The notes under the pieces are model-generated. The model did not search any database, was not told the origin of the DNA, and saw only the letters and a list, made by a program, of their open reading frames with translations. The translations under genes and the position numbers were made by a program. Positions 34,274-42,087 of a DNA stretch of 64,000 nt are shown in pieces. Position 1 is the stretch's first letter, and each line of letters begins with the position of its first letter. This stretch comes from CAXXOK01 sp963664595 (lineage in GTDB: Bacteria; Bacillota; Clostridia; Christensenellales; Aristaeellaceae): contig CAXXOK010000007.1 of NCBI GenBank assembly GCA_963664595.2, positions 186,001 through 250,000 of the forward strand, read 5' to 3'.

Positions 34274-34740
34274 TATGCTTTATCTCCACAGTGTTTTGTT
34301 CCGTTGCCTAGCCTGATCAACCGTTCCTCCAGTGCATACATGGTTCCCCGAAACACCACGTTATCCCGCAATCGGCTAATTTCACGCCGGTTGGTTCCCA
34401 TAGTGGCTGCCACAAGGTCAATGGCCGTGGCTTTACCATAAAACAGCTCAAACAGCTTGCCCTCCTTTGTACCGTCAAACCATTGTTTCGTACGGTGGAT
34501 CACCCGCATCCAATGCCAGGCCTTACGCACATCCTCATTGCCTTCGCTCAGCAAAAATGCTTTTCGGCTCACGGGATCGCCCAACGACGTCTGTTTGATT
34601 GCCGGTTTTCGGTAATCCGTTCCCGGTGAAGCCAACAAAACATCCTGTTCAAATTCTCGCAATGTTTTACGCATCAGGCCTTCATTGTGCAGGTACCATT
34701 CCACGTGCTTATACATTTCTCTATCCAGCGGTTTAGACAT
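34273..34740 (-). CDS. Putative phage transcriptional regulator (ArpU/RinA-like position)
   Basis: 155 aa. The C-terminal third has an HTH-like pattern (ATAIDLVAATMGTNRREISRLRDNVVFRGTMYALE); the N-terminal part is helical (REMYKHVEWYLHNEGLMRKTLREFEQDVL). Late-gene activators of this size commonly stand before terminase genes. It probably switches on the late operon. The family is a guess from architecture. Confidence 0.55.
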   Translation of the reverse strand: MSKPLDREMYKHVEWYLHNEGLMRKTLREFEQDVLLASPGTDYRKPAIKQTSLGDPVSRKAFLLSEGNEDVRKAWHWMRVIHRTKQWFDGTKEGKLFELFYGKATAIDLVAATMGTNRREISRLRDNVVFRGTMYALEERLIRLGNGTKHCGDKA

Positions 34741-34940
34741 ATGAATCCTCGCTTTCCGAAATGGTGTACTTATACGTTTCGCTTTTTTACTGGTAGATGG
34801 AAGGGTTTTTCTTCGTACTATATGTCTGGTCGCCTTCTGCTATAGTGAATTGCTGACCGTAACAAACCAGTATTTTGTTATGACTATGATCCATATTGGG
34901 TGGTATAAGAAAACGCCCTGCATCCGCAAAGGCGTTATAG

Positions 34941-34962
34941 AAAAGCAGCCCGAAAGCTGCTT
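34941..34962 (-). terminator. Terminator downstream of hicAB
   Basis: Stem AAGCAGC/GCTGCTT with a CCGAAA loop; minus-strand continuation TTTTCT. A weaker second hairpin (AACGCC..GGCGTT) follows at about 34912-34935. The interval 34741-34990 carries no gene. Confidence 0.7.
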
Positions 34963-34990
34963 GTCAAATGGATTTGTTCAGAGCTCTTGT

Positions 34991-35401
34991 TTATGGATGA
35001 TATACGCCCAGGTAATCTTTCAGAGCGTTTTGCAGCACCTGTGAATAGTTCACCTTGCGCTTCTCCGCCGCGTCATTCAGCCATGCGGGAATGGTCAGCG
35101 TCTTTTTAACCGACCGGTTTTCCATTTCCTCGCGGAACGGCGTCATCCATGCGGTAACCGGTACGACCATCTCGCCGTCGTCCAATTGGATGCCCTTGTA
35201 ATTTGCTTCGGGGATTTCCTCGCTGTCCTGCTCCATGCCGTACAGGTGCAGGCTCATCGCTTCCTGCGCCATGCGGATGGCGTCCATCAACGTGTCCCCT
35301 TCCGTGACACACCCATCGAGCTGCGGAAACCGTACGCTATAGCTTCCGTCTGCTTCCTTCATCATCACCGCTGGATAAGTGTATTGATTGGCTCGTTTCA
35401 T
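34991..35401 (-). CDS. hicB: HicB-type antitoxin
   Basis: 136 aa. The N-terminal HicB RNase-H-like fold (YPAVMMKEADGSYSVRFPQLDGCVTEGDTLMDAIRMAQEAMSLHLYGM) is followed by a ribbon-helix-helix DNA-binding end (KKTLTIPAWLNDAAEKRKVNYSQVLQNALKDYLG). It neutralises the HicA toxin encoded just upstream and represses the pair. Confidence 0.88.
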   Translation of the reverse strand: MKRANQYTYPAVMMKEADGSYSVRFPQLDGCVTEGDTLMDAIRMAQEAMSLHLYGMEQDSEEIPEANYKGIQLDDGEMVVPVTAWMTPFREEMENRSVKKTLTIPAWLNDAAEKRKVNYSQVLQNALKDYLGVYHP

Positions 35402-35440
35402 GTTGTGCCTCCTGTCTATCTCGTGGGGCGCTCGGGGTGG

Positions 35441-35623
35441 TTATTCCCACCCCGCCGCCCTCCTGATACTCTTTTCCGTTCCGGGTTTTAAATCACCCCT
35501 GTGAAACGGAACCGTGATTCGCTTGCCGTCTTTGATGAACTGCTTATGTGAGCCCGTTTGCCTCACTTCCTGCCATCCCTCGCGTTTCAGTCGTTGAATG
35601 GCTTCCTTCGCGGTCATCGGCAT
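35441..35623 (-). CDS. hicA: HicA-type toxin (mRNA interferase)
   Basis: 60 aa with the double-stranded-RNA-binding-like fold: TAKEAIQRLKREGWQEVRQTGSHKQFIKDGKRITVPFHRGDLKPGT. The catalytic histidine in GSHKQF is present, so the toxin looks active. It cleaves mRNA when HicB is lost and can stabilise the prophage or act against other phages. First gene of the pair, 39 bp before hicB. Confidence 0.9.
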   Translation of the reverse strand: MPMTAKEAIQRLKREGWQEVRQTGSHKQFIKDGKRITVPFHRGDLKPGTEKSIRRAAGWE

Positions 35624-35888
35624 TTGCTATCACTTCCTTACAAGAACAGTATAGCACAGACAACACGTATTGTCAACACGTACTCATTGAAATATTAATA
35701 TGCATTAGGCTCCGCCTATGCTGGCAGTGCTTCTTTCGAAAAGAAGGTCTAACACAGAGACATTGCCCTGAACTTGATATCTTGTTCTATTTATACTATA
35801 CTGCATTGTGTACTGTAATATACTGTAAACATATTATGTTTTGCATAATTCACAATGCATTAATCAATTCATACGAAGGAGTACAAAT

Positions 35889-36458
35889 ATGGAAAGATGC
35901 CATAATTGTAGAACCGGAACAGATGATTATGCTCTAGTTAAAGCTGTGTGGTCACAGGTATTTTCAAAAAGCAGTAACTCTGTCAGCTATATTCCCGGAA
36001 GAGAAATGGTAACAAAAATTATAATATGTCCGAAGTGTGCAATTACAGCGCTTAAAAAAGACCGTATTCATATGTTGAATATCTTTATTCCTATCATTAT
36101 TCTATTGATACCTGTTCTTGCAGTGATCATGCATTATATCAATATTAACCAGACGGGAAAAGTCACAATTCAAAGACTCTTAGATATTCAACATTTTTTA
36201 ATGACTCCTCAATTTTATACGTGGCTTGTTAGTTCAGCGATTGTTTTACTCATTCTGCTGGTTTTTCTTATTATGTACTTAAGAGATATCATTGTTTTAC
36301 CTCAAAAAGCCATCGAACTGATACTGAGAGAGGAGTTCTATGGTCTATTAAAAAAACAATTGCCTAAAACACCTGAAATATTTTCTGAAAGAGAATATAT
36401 TCAACGTTCCTCATCTGTCGAGAAGTATTTTTCAAAAAGCCTTCGAACCAAAAAATAG
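35889..36458 (+). CDS. Membrane protein with N-terminal zinc-ribbon-like motif (prophage moron)
   Basis: About 189 aa. It begins MERCHNCRTGTDDYALVKAVW and has a second CPKC at about residue 50, so CxxC pairs could bind zinc. Two transmembrane helices follow (IFIPIIILLIPVLAVIM; WLVSSAIVLLILLVFLIMYL), then a charged cytoplasmic tail. GAAGGAG precedes the ATG. It is AT-rich and on the opposite strand to its phage neighbours, overlapping the next gene tail-to-tail by 27 bp. Function unknown; probably expressed in the lysogen. Confidence 0.65.
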   Translation: MERCHNCRTGTDDYALVKAVWSQVFSKSSNSVSYIPGREMVTKIIICPKCAITALKKDRIHMLNIFIPIIILLIPVLAVIMHYININQTGKVTIQRLLDIQHFLMTPQFYTWLVSSAIVLLILLVFLIMYLRDIIVLPQKAIELILREEFYGLLKKQLPKTPEIFSEREYIQRSSSVEKYFSKSLRTKK

Positions 36459-36851
36459 TATCTTCTGCAACGCCTTCCCGTGCAGCTTATAGATATTGTC
36501 AAGGCTATAGTTCATCTCCCGAGCAATATCCTCCCATCTGTAGCACCGTACATACCGCATAAGCAGAACTGACTGATACACCTTATCCTCAACCGTATAA
36601 ATAGCCCGAAGGATGGCATGTTCCAGTTCATCCTGCTTTGCCAGACTTTCTTCCAGTTCGCTCAGCAGTTCCATCTTGTTTAAAACCGCGTCCTCCATCC
36701 GGCAACGCCGGTCTGTACCGGAGATATTCCGCGCCATTCGCCGCCCGGTACCGTACCCGGCCTTGACCGTCAGCTCGTCGATTTCCTCCTGGATGATCCG
36801 CTGCTGGCGCTTCACCTCCCGCAACTGGGAGAGATATTCCTTGGCTGTCAT
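36432..36851 (-). CDS. Sigma-70 region 4-like phage regulator
   Basis: 139 aa from MTAKEYLSQLREVKRQQR. A coiled coil (EEIDELTVKAG; LLSELEESLAKQDELEHAI) is followed by a region-4-type HTH (VYQSVLLMRYVRCYRWEDIAREMNYSLDNIYKLHGKALQKI). Such proteins control middle or late phage transcription. Confidence 0.75.
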   Translation of the reverse strand: MTAKEYLSQLREVKRQQRIIQEEIDELTVKAGYGTGRRMARNISGTDRRCRMEDAVLNKMELLSELEESLAKQDELEHAILRAIYTVEDKVYQSVLLMRYVRCYRWEDIAREMNYSLDNIYKLHGKALQKILFFGSKAF

Positions 36852-36931
36852 GTTTTCACTCCTTAAGGCGTTCTGGATTTTATTCATCAAACCAAATCGT
36901 GCAAATGCTTCAAGCTGCATGATTTGGTTTT

Positions 36932-37714
36932 TTATACATCATATTTCAATGCTTCCGCGATTTCTTCCGGGGTTAACCCTGTTTCCTGATTGCTGTAATC
37001 CCGCTGGTTATACTGCTGCTCAATTACAGTCTTTCCCTTTGGTTTGTCGGGCGGTTTGTTGCTGTCGATCCCGCCGTTCTTTCGCCAGGAACGCAGTATG
37101 CCCTCGATATACCGCCAGCTGCGTGCAGATTGCGGCCCATTCCCTGCCCGCTGGATTGCTTCCGTCAGCCAGTCGGCTGAATATTCTGATACCAACGTAT
37201 CGCTTTTAATACGATCGGCATAAGTGTCCGGAATGCCGATTAGCCTGGCATGCGCAAACACAGTTTCCAGATCAGCGGCATTTTCATATGCTTCTTTGTC
37301 CGTGATCAAAGATGGTTTTTGATCGCCGCCGCATTTTTCACGTGCGCGTATTACTGCGTCTTCTTCATTGTTTTTTTCTTTGTCATTGTCTTCTTCTTCG
37401 TCTTCTTCTTGGTGGCATTTGGTATCATTTGCTTGCACTTGCTTTTTTTGCTTTCGTTTGCCAGCCTTTGCTAGACCACCTTGTTTCCCGGCTTCGCTTC
37501 GCATTTGAGATATTTCATCATATTTCTCATTGTCCCGATCTATCTGTGACTTTAGTTGCGGCCACACAAATCGCTCATTTCCGCGGAGATCCGGCACTGT
37601 TCCCTGGCCTGCATATTCCAGCATCGCAGTAAACAAACGCCCGCGCTCCGCGTCAGAAAGCGGTGTCAGGCTGTGAATAAAATCGTAATAGACCTGCACA
37701 TAACGCATTCCCAT
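36932..37714 (-). CDS. DnaD-like phage replication protein
   Basis: 260 aa. N-terminal DUF6291-like domain (MRYVQVYYDFIHSLTPLSDAERGRLFTAMLEYAGQG), a low-complexity acidic/lysine linker around 90-125, and a DnaD-type C-terminal module (WLTEAIQRAGNGPQSARSWRYIEGILRSWRKNGGI). DnaD modules recruit the host helicase to the origin. This is the only recognisable replication gene of the prophage. Confidence 0.7.
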   Translation of the reverse strand: MGMRYVQVYYDFIHSLTPLSDAERGRLFTAMLEYAGQGTVPDLRGNERFVWPQLKSQIDRDNEKYDEISQMRSEAGKQGGLAKAGKRKQKKQVQANDTKCHQEEDEEEDNDKEKNNEEDAVIRAREKCGGDQKPSLITDKEAYENAADLETVFAHARLIGIPDTYADRIKSDTLVSEYSADWLTEAIQRAGNGPQSARSWRYIEGILRSWRKNGGIDSNKPPDKPKGKTVIEQQYNQRDYSNQETGLTPEEIAEALKYDV

Positions 37715-37772
37715 AGTCTGGCTCCTTTTACACAACATTCCCGATTGATTTCCAGACTGATACCAACCCATG

Positions 37773-38258
37773 CTATACGGTTGTTGCAGCGCTTTGTTCC
37801 GGCATGGGCCATCGGATAATAAACGGCCGATCCCGCCCCATTACCGTACGCGGCGCGTACTCACCTCTACGGTGCCGGAGAAGGATTTCAAGTTCGTTCC
37901 TTGCCGCTATGCTGCTGATGCCGCCGGTAGCCCGGCCTTCCTGATTGATACGGGAAAGCGCGTCTTCGATCATCAGATCACGTGCCGCTTCCAGAGAATC
38001 AAGATAGGAACGCTCAAAGCAGAGCCATCCTTTGCAGATCAGCCGCAGTCGGCATACAGTTTCGCCTGGGATCGGGGCGGTTTCGCTTGCACGGTCGGCA
38101 AAGAGTGCCGACCGCTGCATCGGATATTTCACAACCCCGCATATCTTCACCAGCGGATTTTTACTAAATTCGTTTGTTGCATCCTCCACGGTCACCGCCG
38201 TGTACATGTCCTCCGCAGTGGAATCCCACACGATGACCTTCCCGCCTTTGGTAATCAT
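37773..38258 (-). CDS. Hypothetical early phage protein
   Basis: 161 aa, MITKGGKVIVWDSTAEDMYTA onward. Mixed alpha/beta with CGVVKYPMQRSALFADRASE and a C-terminal basic segment (LLRHRRGEYAPRTVMGRDRPFIIRW). Not recognised. It belongs to the early operon between the DUF2786-like gene and the DnaD-like gene. Confidence 0.55.
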   Translation of the reverse strand: MITKGGKVIVWDSTAEDMYTAVTVEDATNEFSKNPLVKICGVVKYPMQRSALFADRASETAPIPGETVCRLRLICKGWLCFERSYLDSLEAARDLMIEDALSRINQEGRATGGISSIAARNELEILLRHRRGEYAPRTVMGRDRPFIIRWPMPEQSAATTV

Positions 38259-38294
38259 ACAGACGAGCCTCCTTTCGCTGTCTTGCTGTCTATG

Positions 38295-39005
38295 TTATGT
38301 CTGTTCTGCCAACCGATCCCCACGGCCGATATTGAATCCGTCATTGTATCCGGTGACCATATTGCTGTCAGCTATGGGAGCATCGTCTCGGATCGTATGC
38401 TTCCCATAGCCGCTTACGTGCTCCCGTACATCAGCTGGAACCATAATGATGATATCAAACGTCGTTTCGGCTTCCTGTTGCCGATAGGCAGCTTCCAGCC
38501 CATGTGCGAAACCCATCATGTAACGGGAACGGTTGTTTCGTTCACTTTGCCCATTCCCTGGCAAAGCGAAGCATGTACTACTTGCCGCTTTTTGCAGCAG
38601 ATATCGGTTATATAATCGGAAAGCGGCATCCAGAGCCGTTTTAAAGGCTTCCGCGGCTATCTCCGCATCCTGCTTGTGCCCGATGAATTGCAGTGTTTGC
38701 CGATATACTGTAGACCCGTGTAATAACTTGCTGATTGCCGCGACACAGCGGTGATGTTTTGCGACCGTGGTATACAGATACCTCATCCACTTGGCAATTC
38801 GCTGTCCGGTATATACGGCAACTTCTTCGATGGTTTCCGCCTGCATAGCGGCTGTAAGCTCTACATCCGCAGAGCTCAATCCGTGCTTATTCAGTAATTG
38901 CTGATACATCAACAGGGCCGTTTGACATTCGTGTGTGTCCTGCGCTTCATCCGCCAGCGTCTTGATTTTCGATAGCTTTTCCAGTAACGCGGTGTTGGCT
39001 GTCAT
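38295..39005 (-). CDS. DUF2786-like phage protein
   Basis: 236 aa. The first ~55 residues (LEKLSKIKTLADEAQDTHECQTALLMYQQLLNKHGLSSADVEL) match the DUF2786 pattern. The second part has WMRYLYTTVAKHHRCVAAI and a C-terminal helical region (RSRYMMGFAHGLEAAYRQQEAE). Common in phage early regions; function not known. Confidence 0.7.
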   Translation of the reverse strand: MTANTALLEKLSKIKTLADEAQDTHECQTALLMYQQLLNKHGLSSADVELTAAMQAETIEEVAVYTGQRIAKWMRYLYTTVAKHHRCVAAISKLLHGSTVYRQTLQFIGHKQDAEIAAEAFKTALDAAFRLYNRYLLQKAASSTCFALPGNGQSERNNRSRYMMGFAHGLEAAYRQQEAETTFDIIIMVPADVREHVSGYGKHTIRDDAPIADSNMVTGYNDGFNIGRGDRLAEQT

Positions 39006-39086
39006 ACTGCTACTCCTTTTATTGTCAATCTATTAAATCGTTATGATATACTGTTTACAAAAGCAATAGATGGAGCGGTGTGTAAA

Positions 39087-39413
39087 ATGAAATTCGTTGT
39101 ATCAGGCCATTTGTCATTGGAGCTCATTGAGAAACAAATCACCTTCTGGGACATGATGAAACGTGTATGGAACCGCTGTGATCTCTTGGTAACTGATGAT
39201 CTTTCGACCATTGTTTGTAAGATGTACATCCGAAAAAGCAATGTTGCCGATGTGTGCGCGGAAGTGCGTTCAATGGGTATTACCCCGACAGGGTTTTCAA
39301 GCACTTCTGTATCCACAATTATTCGAGAAGGAAATATCTGCGACCATGAACTTGCACAATGTGCTCGCGCCTTGCTGGATAGCAACTGGAAACAAGTTCA
39401 GCAGTTTACTTGA
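39087..39413 (+). CDS. Small protein of unknown function, opposite strand
   Basis: 108 aa, MKFVVSGHLSLELIEKQITFW onward; GGAG lies 13 bases upstream. The minus strand has an equally long frame here (39041-39385), but this one has the better ribosome site and composition. Residues RSMGITPTGFSSTSVSTIIREG read like a folded domain. Not recognised; possibly a lysogen-expressed gene. Confidence 0.45.
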   Translation: MKFVVSGHLSLELIEKQITFWDMMKRVWNRCDLLVTDDLSTIVCKMYIRKSNVADVCAEVRSMGITPTGFSSTSVSTIIREGNICDHELAQCARALLDSNWKQVQQFT

Positions 39414-39649
39414 TTGATATCTGAACGTATTTCCAATAGTTCTTCCATTTGCCGTACAATCAATAATGCCGTTTGTTCGTCTTTGGATAAATCGCTGGCC
39501 GTTTTATAGTACATACCATTGATTTCACACAATGATCGTGCTGCATCCAACAATTTGTGACAAACACCTATGGCTTCGGCCACTTCGCCTTTGTCTGCAA
39601 TGGTGTACCATAAGTACGCCAATGTTCGAATAAGCTCAGATGAATTCAT
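39398..39649 (-). CDS. Small hypothetical early phage protein
   Basis: 83 aa, helical: MNSSELIRTLAYLWYTIADKG.. VCHKLLDAARSLCEINGMYY.. EQTALLIVRQMEELLEIR. Resembles small host-interaction proteins of phage early operons; not recognised. Its end overlaps the + strand ORF by 16 bp. Confidence 0.5.
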   Translation of the reverse strand: MNSSELIRTLAYLWYTIADKGEVAEAIGVCHKLLDAARSLCEINGMYYKTASDLSKDEQTALLIVRQMEELLEIRSDINQVNC

Positions 39650-39669
39650 GAATTATATCCTTTCCCGAT

Positions 39670-40146
39670 TTACAGATTCGTAAAGCTACACAAATACTCC
39701 GCCATCACATACCCTCCATCAACAAGGCATGCCCAGCCATCGACCACGAACCGCACTTCCACGATGTCGCCATCCTGTAAATACCGTTCGGTCTTGCCAT
39801 CCGGCGATTGCCTTACCCGGACACGGCCGTTGGCAACCACTGTGTACAGCGAAGCATCCTGATCCGGCGGATACTCCGCGAGGTAGTCCACACAGCACCA
39901 GCAGGTTCCGGCTTCTCCACCGATGATTTCAGCCCACCCGCCGTCAAGCTTCACAACCTCTACGGCGTCCCCCCGATACAGCCTCATTTCGGTCGCGCTG
40001 TTCTTCGTGGCATCATGCCGGCCATTGAGGTAAGTACCATCGCGTACGTGGACGTACATCGTTGTGTCTGCCGCCGCTTCCGCCGCCCATGCCAGGGCAA
40101 GCATCAGCCAAACGGCTGCGAATAGGGCAAGGTAGCGTTTCATCAA
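39670..40146 (-). CDS. Secreted SH3-domain protein
   Basis: 158 aa. A signal peptide (MKRYLALFAAVWLMLALAWAAEAAA) is followed by two SH3b-like units (YVHVRDGTYLNGRHDATKN.. VVKLDGGWAEIIGG.. TCWCCVDYLAEYP and YTVVANGRVRVRQSPDGKTERYLQDGDIVEV.. GWACLVDGGYVMAEYL). SH3b domains bind cell wall peptides. A secreted wall-binding protein in the early region could modify the lysogen's surface or exclude other phages; that is inference. Confidence 0.75.
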   Translation of the reverse strand: MMKRYLALFAAVWLMLALAWAAEAAADTTMYVHVRDGTYLNGRHDATKNSATEMRLYRGDAVEVVKLDGGWAEIIGGEAGTCWCCVDYLAEYPPDQDASLYTVVANGRVRVRQSPDGKTERYLQDGDIVEVRFVVDGWACLVDGGYVMAEYLCSFTNL

Positions 40147-40249
40147 TATCCCTCATTTCAATAAGATCGCCGAACCGTGCTTCCATATAGTCGTTCCAAT
40201 CGCGCGCGATCCGTCGGCGCTTGTAAACCGGGATTACTTGCGGGGACAT
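40013..40249 (-). CDS. Doubtful small ORF overlapping the SH3 gene
   Basis: 78 aa, starting MSPQVIPVYKRRRIARDWND with a plausible first ~40 residues. The second half only shadows the SH3 gene and is low-complexity. It may be a short real gene whose end has drifted. Confidence 0.3.
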   Translation of the reverse strand: MSPQVIPVYKRRRIARDWNDYMEARFGDLIEMRDIDETLPCPIRSRLADACPGMGGGSGGRHNDVRPRTRWYLPQWPA

Positions 40250-40455
40250 GGCGGGAAAACCTCGTGAAGCTGTTCGATGGGGACATGGAAGAGCTGCAGG
40301 ATCGTGTAGGCTTCTTTCAGGGTAAAACCATCCCGGTGGTAGTTCAGGCGCTCGCTCATGGCACTCTTGCCGATCCCGATCTTTCGGGCGAGCTGCGGCA
40401 TGGTGTAGTCGTTGGCCATCATGAGCCCTCTGAGTTTTGCGTGTGGTTTTGCCAT
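40234..40455 (-). CDS. Cro-like XRE regulator
   Basis: 73 aa. A single HTH (LRGLMMANDYTMPQLARKIGIGKSAMSERLNYHRDGFTLKEAYTI). It is read leftward from the promoter at 40656-40684 and lies opposite the CI-like repressor, so it is the early regulator of the switch. Confidence 0.8.
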   Translation of the reverse strand: MAKPHAKLRGLMMANDYTMPQLARKIGIGKSAMSERLNYHRDGFTLKEAYTILQLFHVPIEQLHEVFPPCPRK

Positions 40456-40482
40456 GTGATACCCTCCTATTCCTTTTCCGCC

Positions 40483-40623
40483 TTATGCGGTTTTTTTAAT
40501 CGTCATACCGGCTATCATGCCTTCCGCGAAGATCGCAGCGGCATTTTGAGCTTCCTCTGTCAAATTAGCAAACTTTTCATCAACATCCGCCGCAATATGC
40601 TCTTTTGTCCGGTCCTCAGTCAT
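40483..40623 (-). CDS. Small first gene of the early operon, 46 aa
   Basis: Starts ATG at 40623 after GGGAGGTG (6-base spacing): MTEDRTKEHIAADVDEKFAN then LTEEAQNAAAIFAEGM. Charged and helical. The strong ribosome site and position directly behind the early promoter make it real. Function unknown. Confidence 0.65.
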   Translation of the reverse strand: MTEDRTKEHIAADVDEKFANLTEEAQNAAAIFAEGMIAGMTIKKTA

Positions 40624-40639
40624 TTAGATCACCTCCCGA

Positions 40640-40724
40640 TGCTAACTATGCTATCATAATATATCATTTAATTAGCATTGTCAATATGATTTTGCTTGCT
40701 AAATTAACTTACATTTGATATAAT
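40640..40724. promoter_or_regulatory. Divergent lysogeny-switch promoters and TGCTAA operators
   Basis: Leftward promoter: TTGACA (40684-40679), 17-base spacer, TATTAT (40661-40656). Rightward promoter: TTGCTA (40696-40701), 17-base spacer, TATAAT (40719-40724). TGCTAA-type half-sites occur at 40640-40646, inverted at 40672-40677 beside the leftward -35, and at 40697-40702 over the rightward -35. This is a compact cI/cro-type control region. Confidence 0.75.
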
Positions 40725-40749
40725 GCTTCTAAACTAAGGAGGGGTACAT

Positions 40750-41112
40750 ATGGATTCGATCGGAAAGCGCATCCTTTTCATAAGAAACAACGCTAAACTC
40801 AACCAGCGGGAATTTGCCAAAAGAATAGGGATCTCTGGCGGCTCAGTTTCAATGCTTGAAACCGGAACTAACAATCCATCAGAGCAGACAATCAAACTTA
40901 TCTGCCGAGAATTCAATGTTTCCTATTTTTGGCTGACTAAGGGAGTCGAACCCGTATATACACCAGAAGATATCAGCGTCTTAAACCAACTAACCAATAT
41001 CATGAACAGCGATAACGAGTTTGCAAAGCGCGTTTTCACTGAGTTCGCTAAAATGCCTCGTGAAGCGTGGCTGGCGCTGGAAACGGTGATAGATACTCTC
41101 GCAAAAAAATAA
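40750..41112 (+). CDS. XRE-family phage repressor (CI-like)
   Basis: 120 aa. HTH at about residues 7-60 (RILFIRNNAKLNQREFAKRIGISGGSVSMLETGTNNPSEQTI), then a helical C-terminal region without a LexA-type protease domain. AAGGAGG precedes the ATG. It most likely holds the prophage silent through the TGCTAA sites. Lack of a peptidase domain means induction would not use RecA self-cleavage. Confidence 0.82.
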   Translation: MDSIGKRILFIRNNAKLNQREFAKRIGISGGSVSMLETGTNNPSEQTIKLICREFNVSYFWLTKGVEPVYTPEDISVLNQLTNIMNSDNEFAKRVFTEFAKMPREAWLALETVIDTLAKK

Positions 41113-41127
41113 GCCGCACGAGCGGCT

Positions 41128-41301
41128 TTAGGCTTTGATCTTCCCGGTGAGTAAGGCTTCGATATTCCAAAATATCTTTCGCAACTGCTGCGGATCATTT
41201 ACCTTATCGACCATTTCCTTAATGTGTTGGCGGTAATCTTCAATCTTACGGTTCTCTTTCTGCTTCTCTGTCACTACTACCACACTCCAATAGGCGAACA
41301 T
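41128..41301 (-). CDS. Small hypothetical prophage protein
   Basis: The core TEKQKENRKIEDYRQHIKEM then VDKVNDPQQLRKIFWNIEAL is helical and resembles small phage proteins found beside repressors. The start is uncertain: ATG at 41301 or the GTG at 41274, which has GGAG 10 bases upstream. Confidence 0.5.
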   Translation of the reverse strand: MFAYWSVVVVTEKQKENRKIEDYRQHIKEMVDKVNDPQQLRKIFWNIEALLTGKIKA

Positions 41302-41418
41302 TTGTTTGTTTTTGCAGTATACACCGAACATCAGGATGCGTCAACCGCTATATCTGGTTTTCTATTTCCATATTATGGGGTTGTATTAATAAACGAAATT
41401 TAGAATTTGGGAGAGCAC

Positions 41419-42087
41419 ATGGCTAAACAAAGTAATAACGATTTCCAAAGAAATAGAATAGTGAGAACGCAAGCTCTTCGAAGAGAAGCAGCGCAACTCG
41501 ACAAAGAATATGAGTATCTACAAAAATTATTAAAGAACAGAAGAGTTAGACCACTAATAATTAACATTGTAACATACAAAATATGCTACATTATTTTCCA
41601 AATAGGAGTTGGATATGGACTTGGTGCAGTTTTAAGAAGCGCATCCTCATTATGGGTTTTTTTTATATCCTTAATAGCAATTTTTATTGGTTTTATACTT
41701 ATATTGCTGATGTCTACACGAATGAAAAAAACTCTAGAAAAAGATTACTATTCATCACGTGACTATATATATTTCTCAATATCAATTTTCCAAATAATTC
41801 TTCTATTTGCTCTTCTATATCAAGCAATTTTTAGCATTAGCCCCGAAAGTTTCATCGGAATCACTAGTGATCAGAATAATATTTTCTTTGATTTTATCTA
41901 TTTCAGTGTTGTTACATTCACAACTCTCGGATATGGCGATATTCAACCTGTATCTGTTCTTGCTCGATGCGTTGTAATGATTGAGGTGCTTCTGTTTGTT
42001 GTTTATATATCAATAATTCTACTATCTATGCATAGGGGTAGAAAAGACAAAACAAAAAATGGTGGTGATAATCATGCGAAAAAATGA
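41419..42087 (+). CDS. Potassium-channel-like membrane protein (prophage cargo)
   Basis: 222 aa. A coiled-coil N-terminus (about 10-40) precedes transmembrane helices near 47-68, 77-99 and 117-140, then a pore helix (FFDFIYFSVVTFTT), the selectivity filter TLGYGD at 169-174, and a last helix (178-203). The filter is the potassium-channel signature. Start at 41419 after GGGAGAG. The gene is very AT-rich and sits between repressor and integrase, overlapping the latter by 14 bp. I infer expression in the lysogen and a role in membrane-potential control, possibly exclusion of other phages. Confidence 0.8.
   Translation: MAKQSNNDFQRNRIVRTQALRREAAQLDKEYEYLQKLLKNRRVRPLIINIVTYKICYIIFQIGVGYGLGAVLRSASSLWVFFISLIAIFIGFILILLMSTRMKKTLEKDYYSSRDYIYFSISIFQIILLFALLYQAIFSISPESFIGITSDQNNIFFDFIYFSVVTFTTLGYGDIQPVSVLARCVVMIEVLLFVVYISIILLSMHRGRKDKTKNGGDNHAKK

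Noticed and set aside
39041..39385. 114-aa minus-strand frame
   Set aside because: Overlaps the + strand gene at 39087, which has the better ribosome site; the minus frame begins Ser/Arg-rich.
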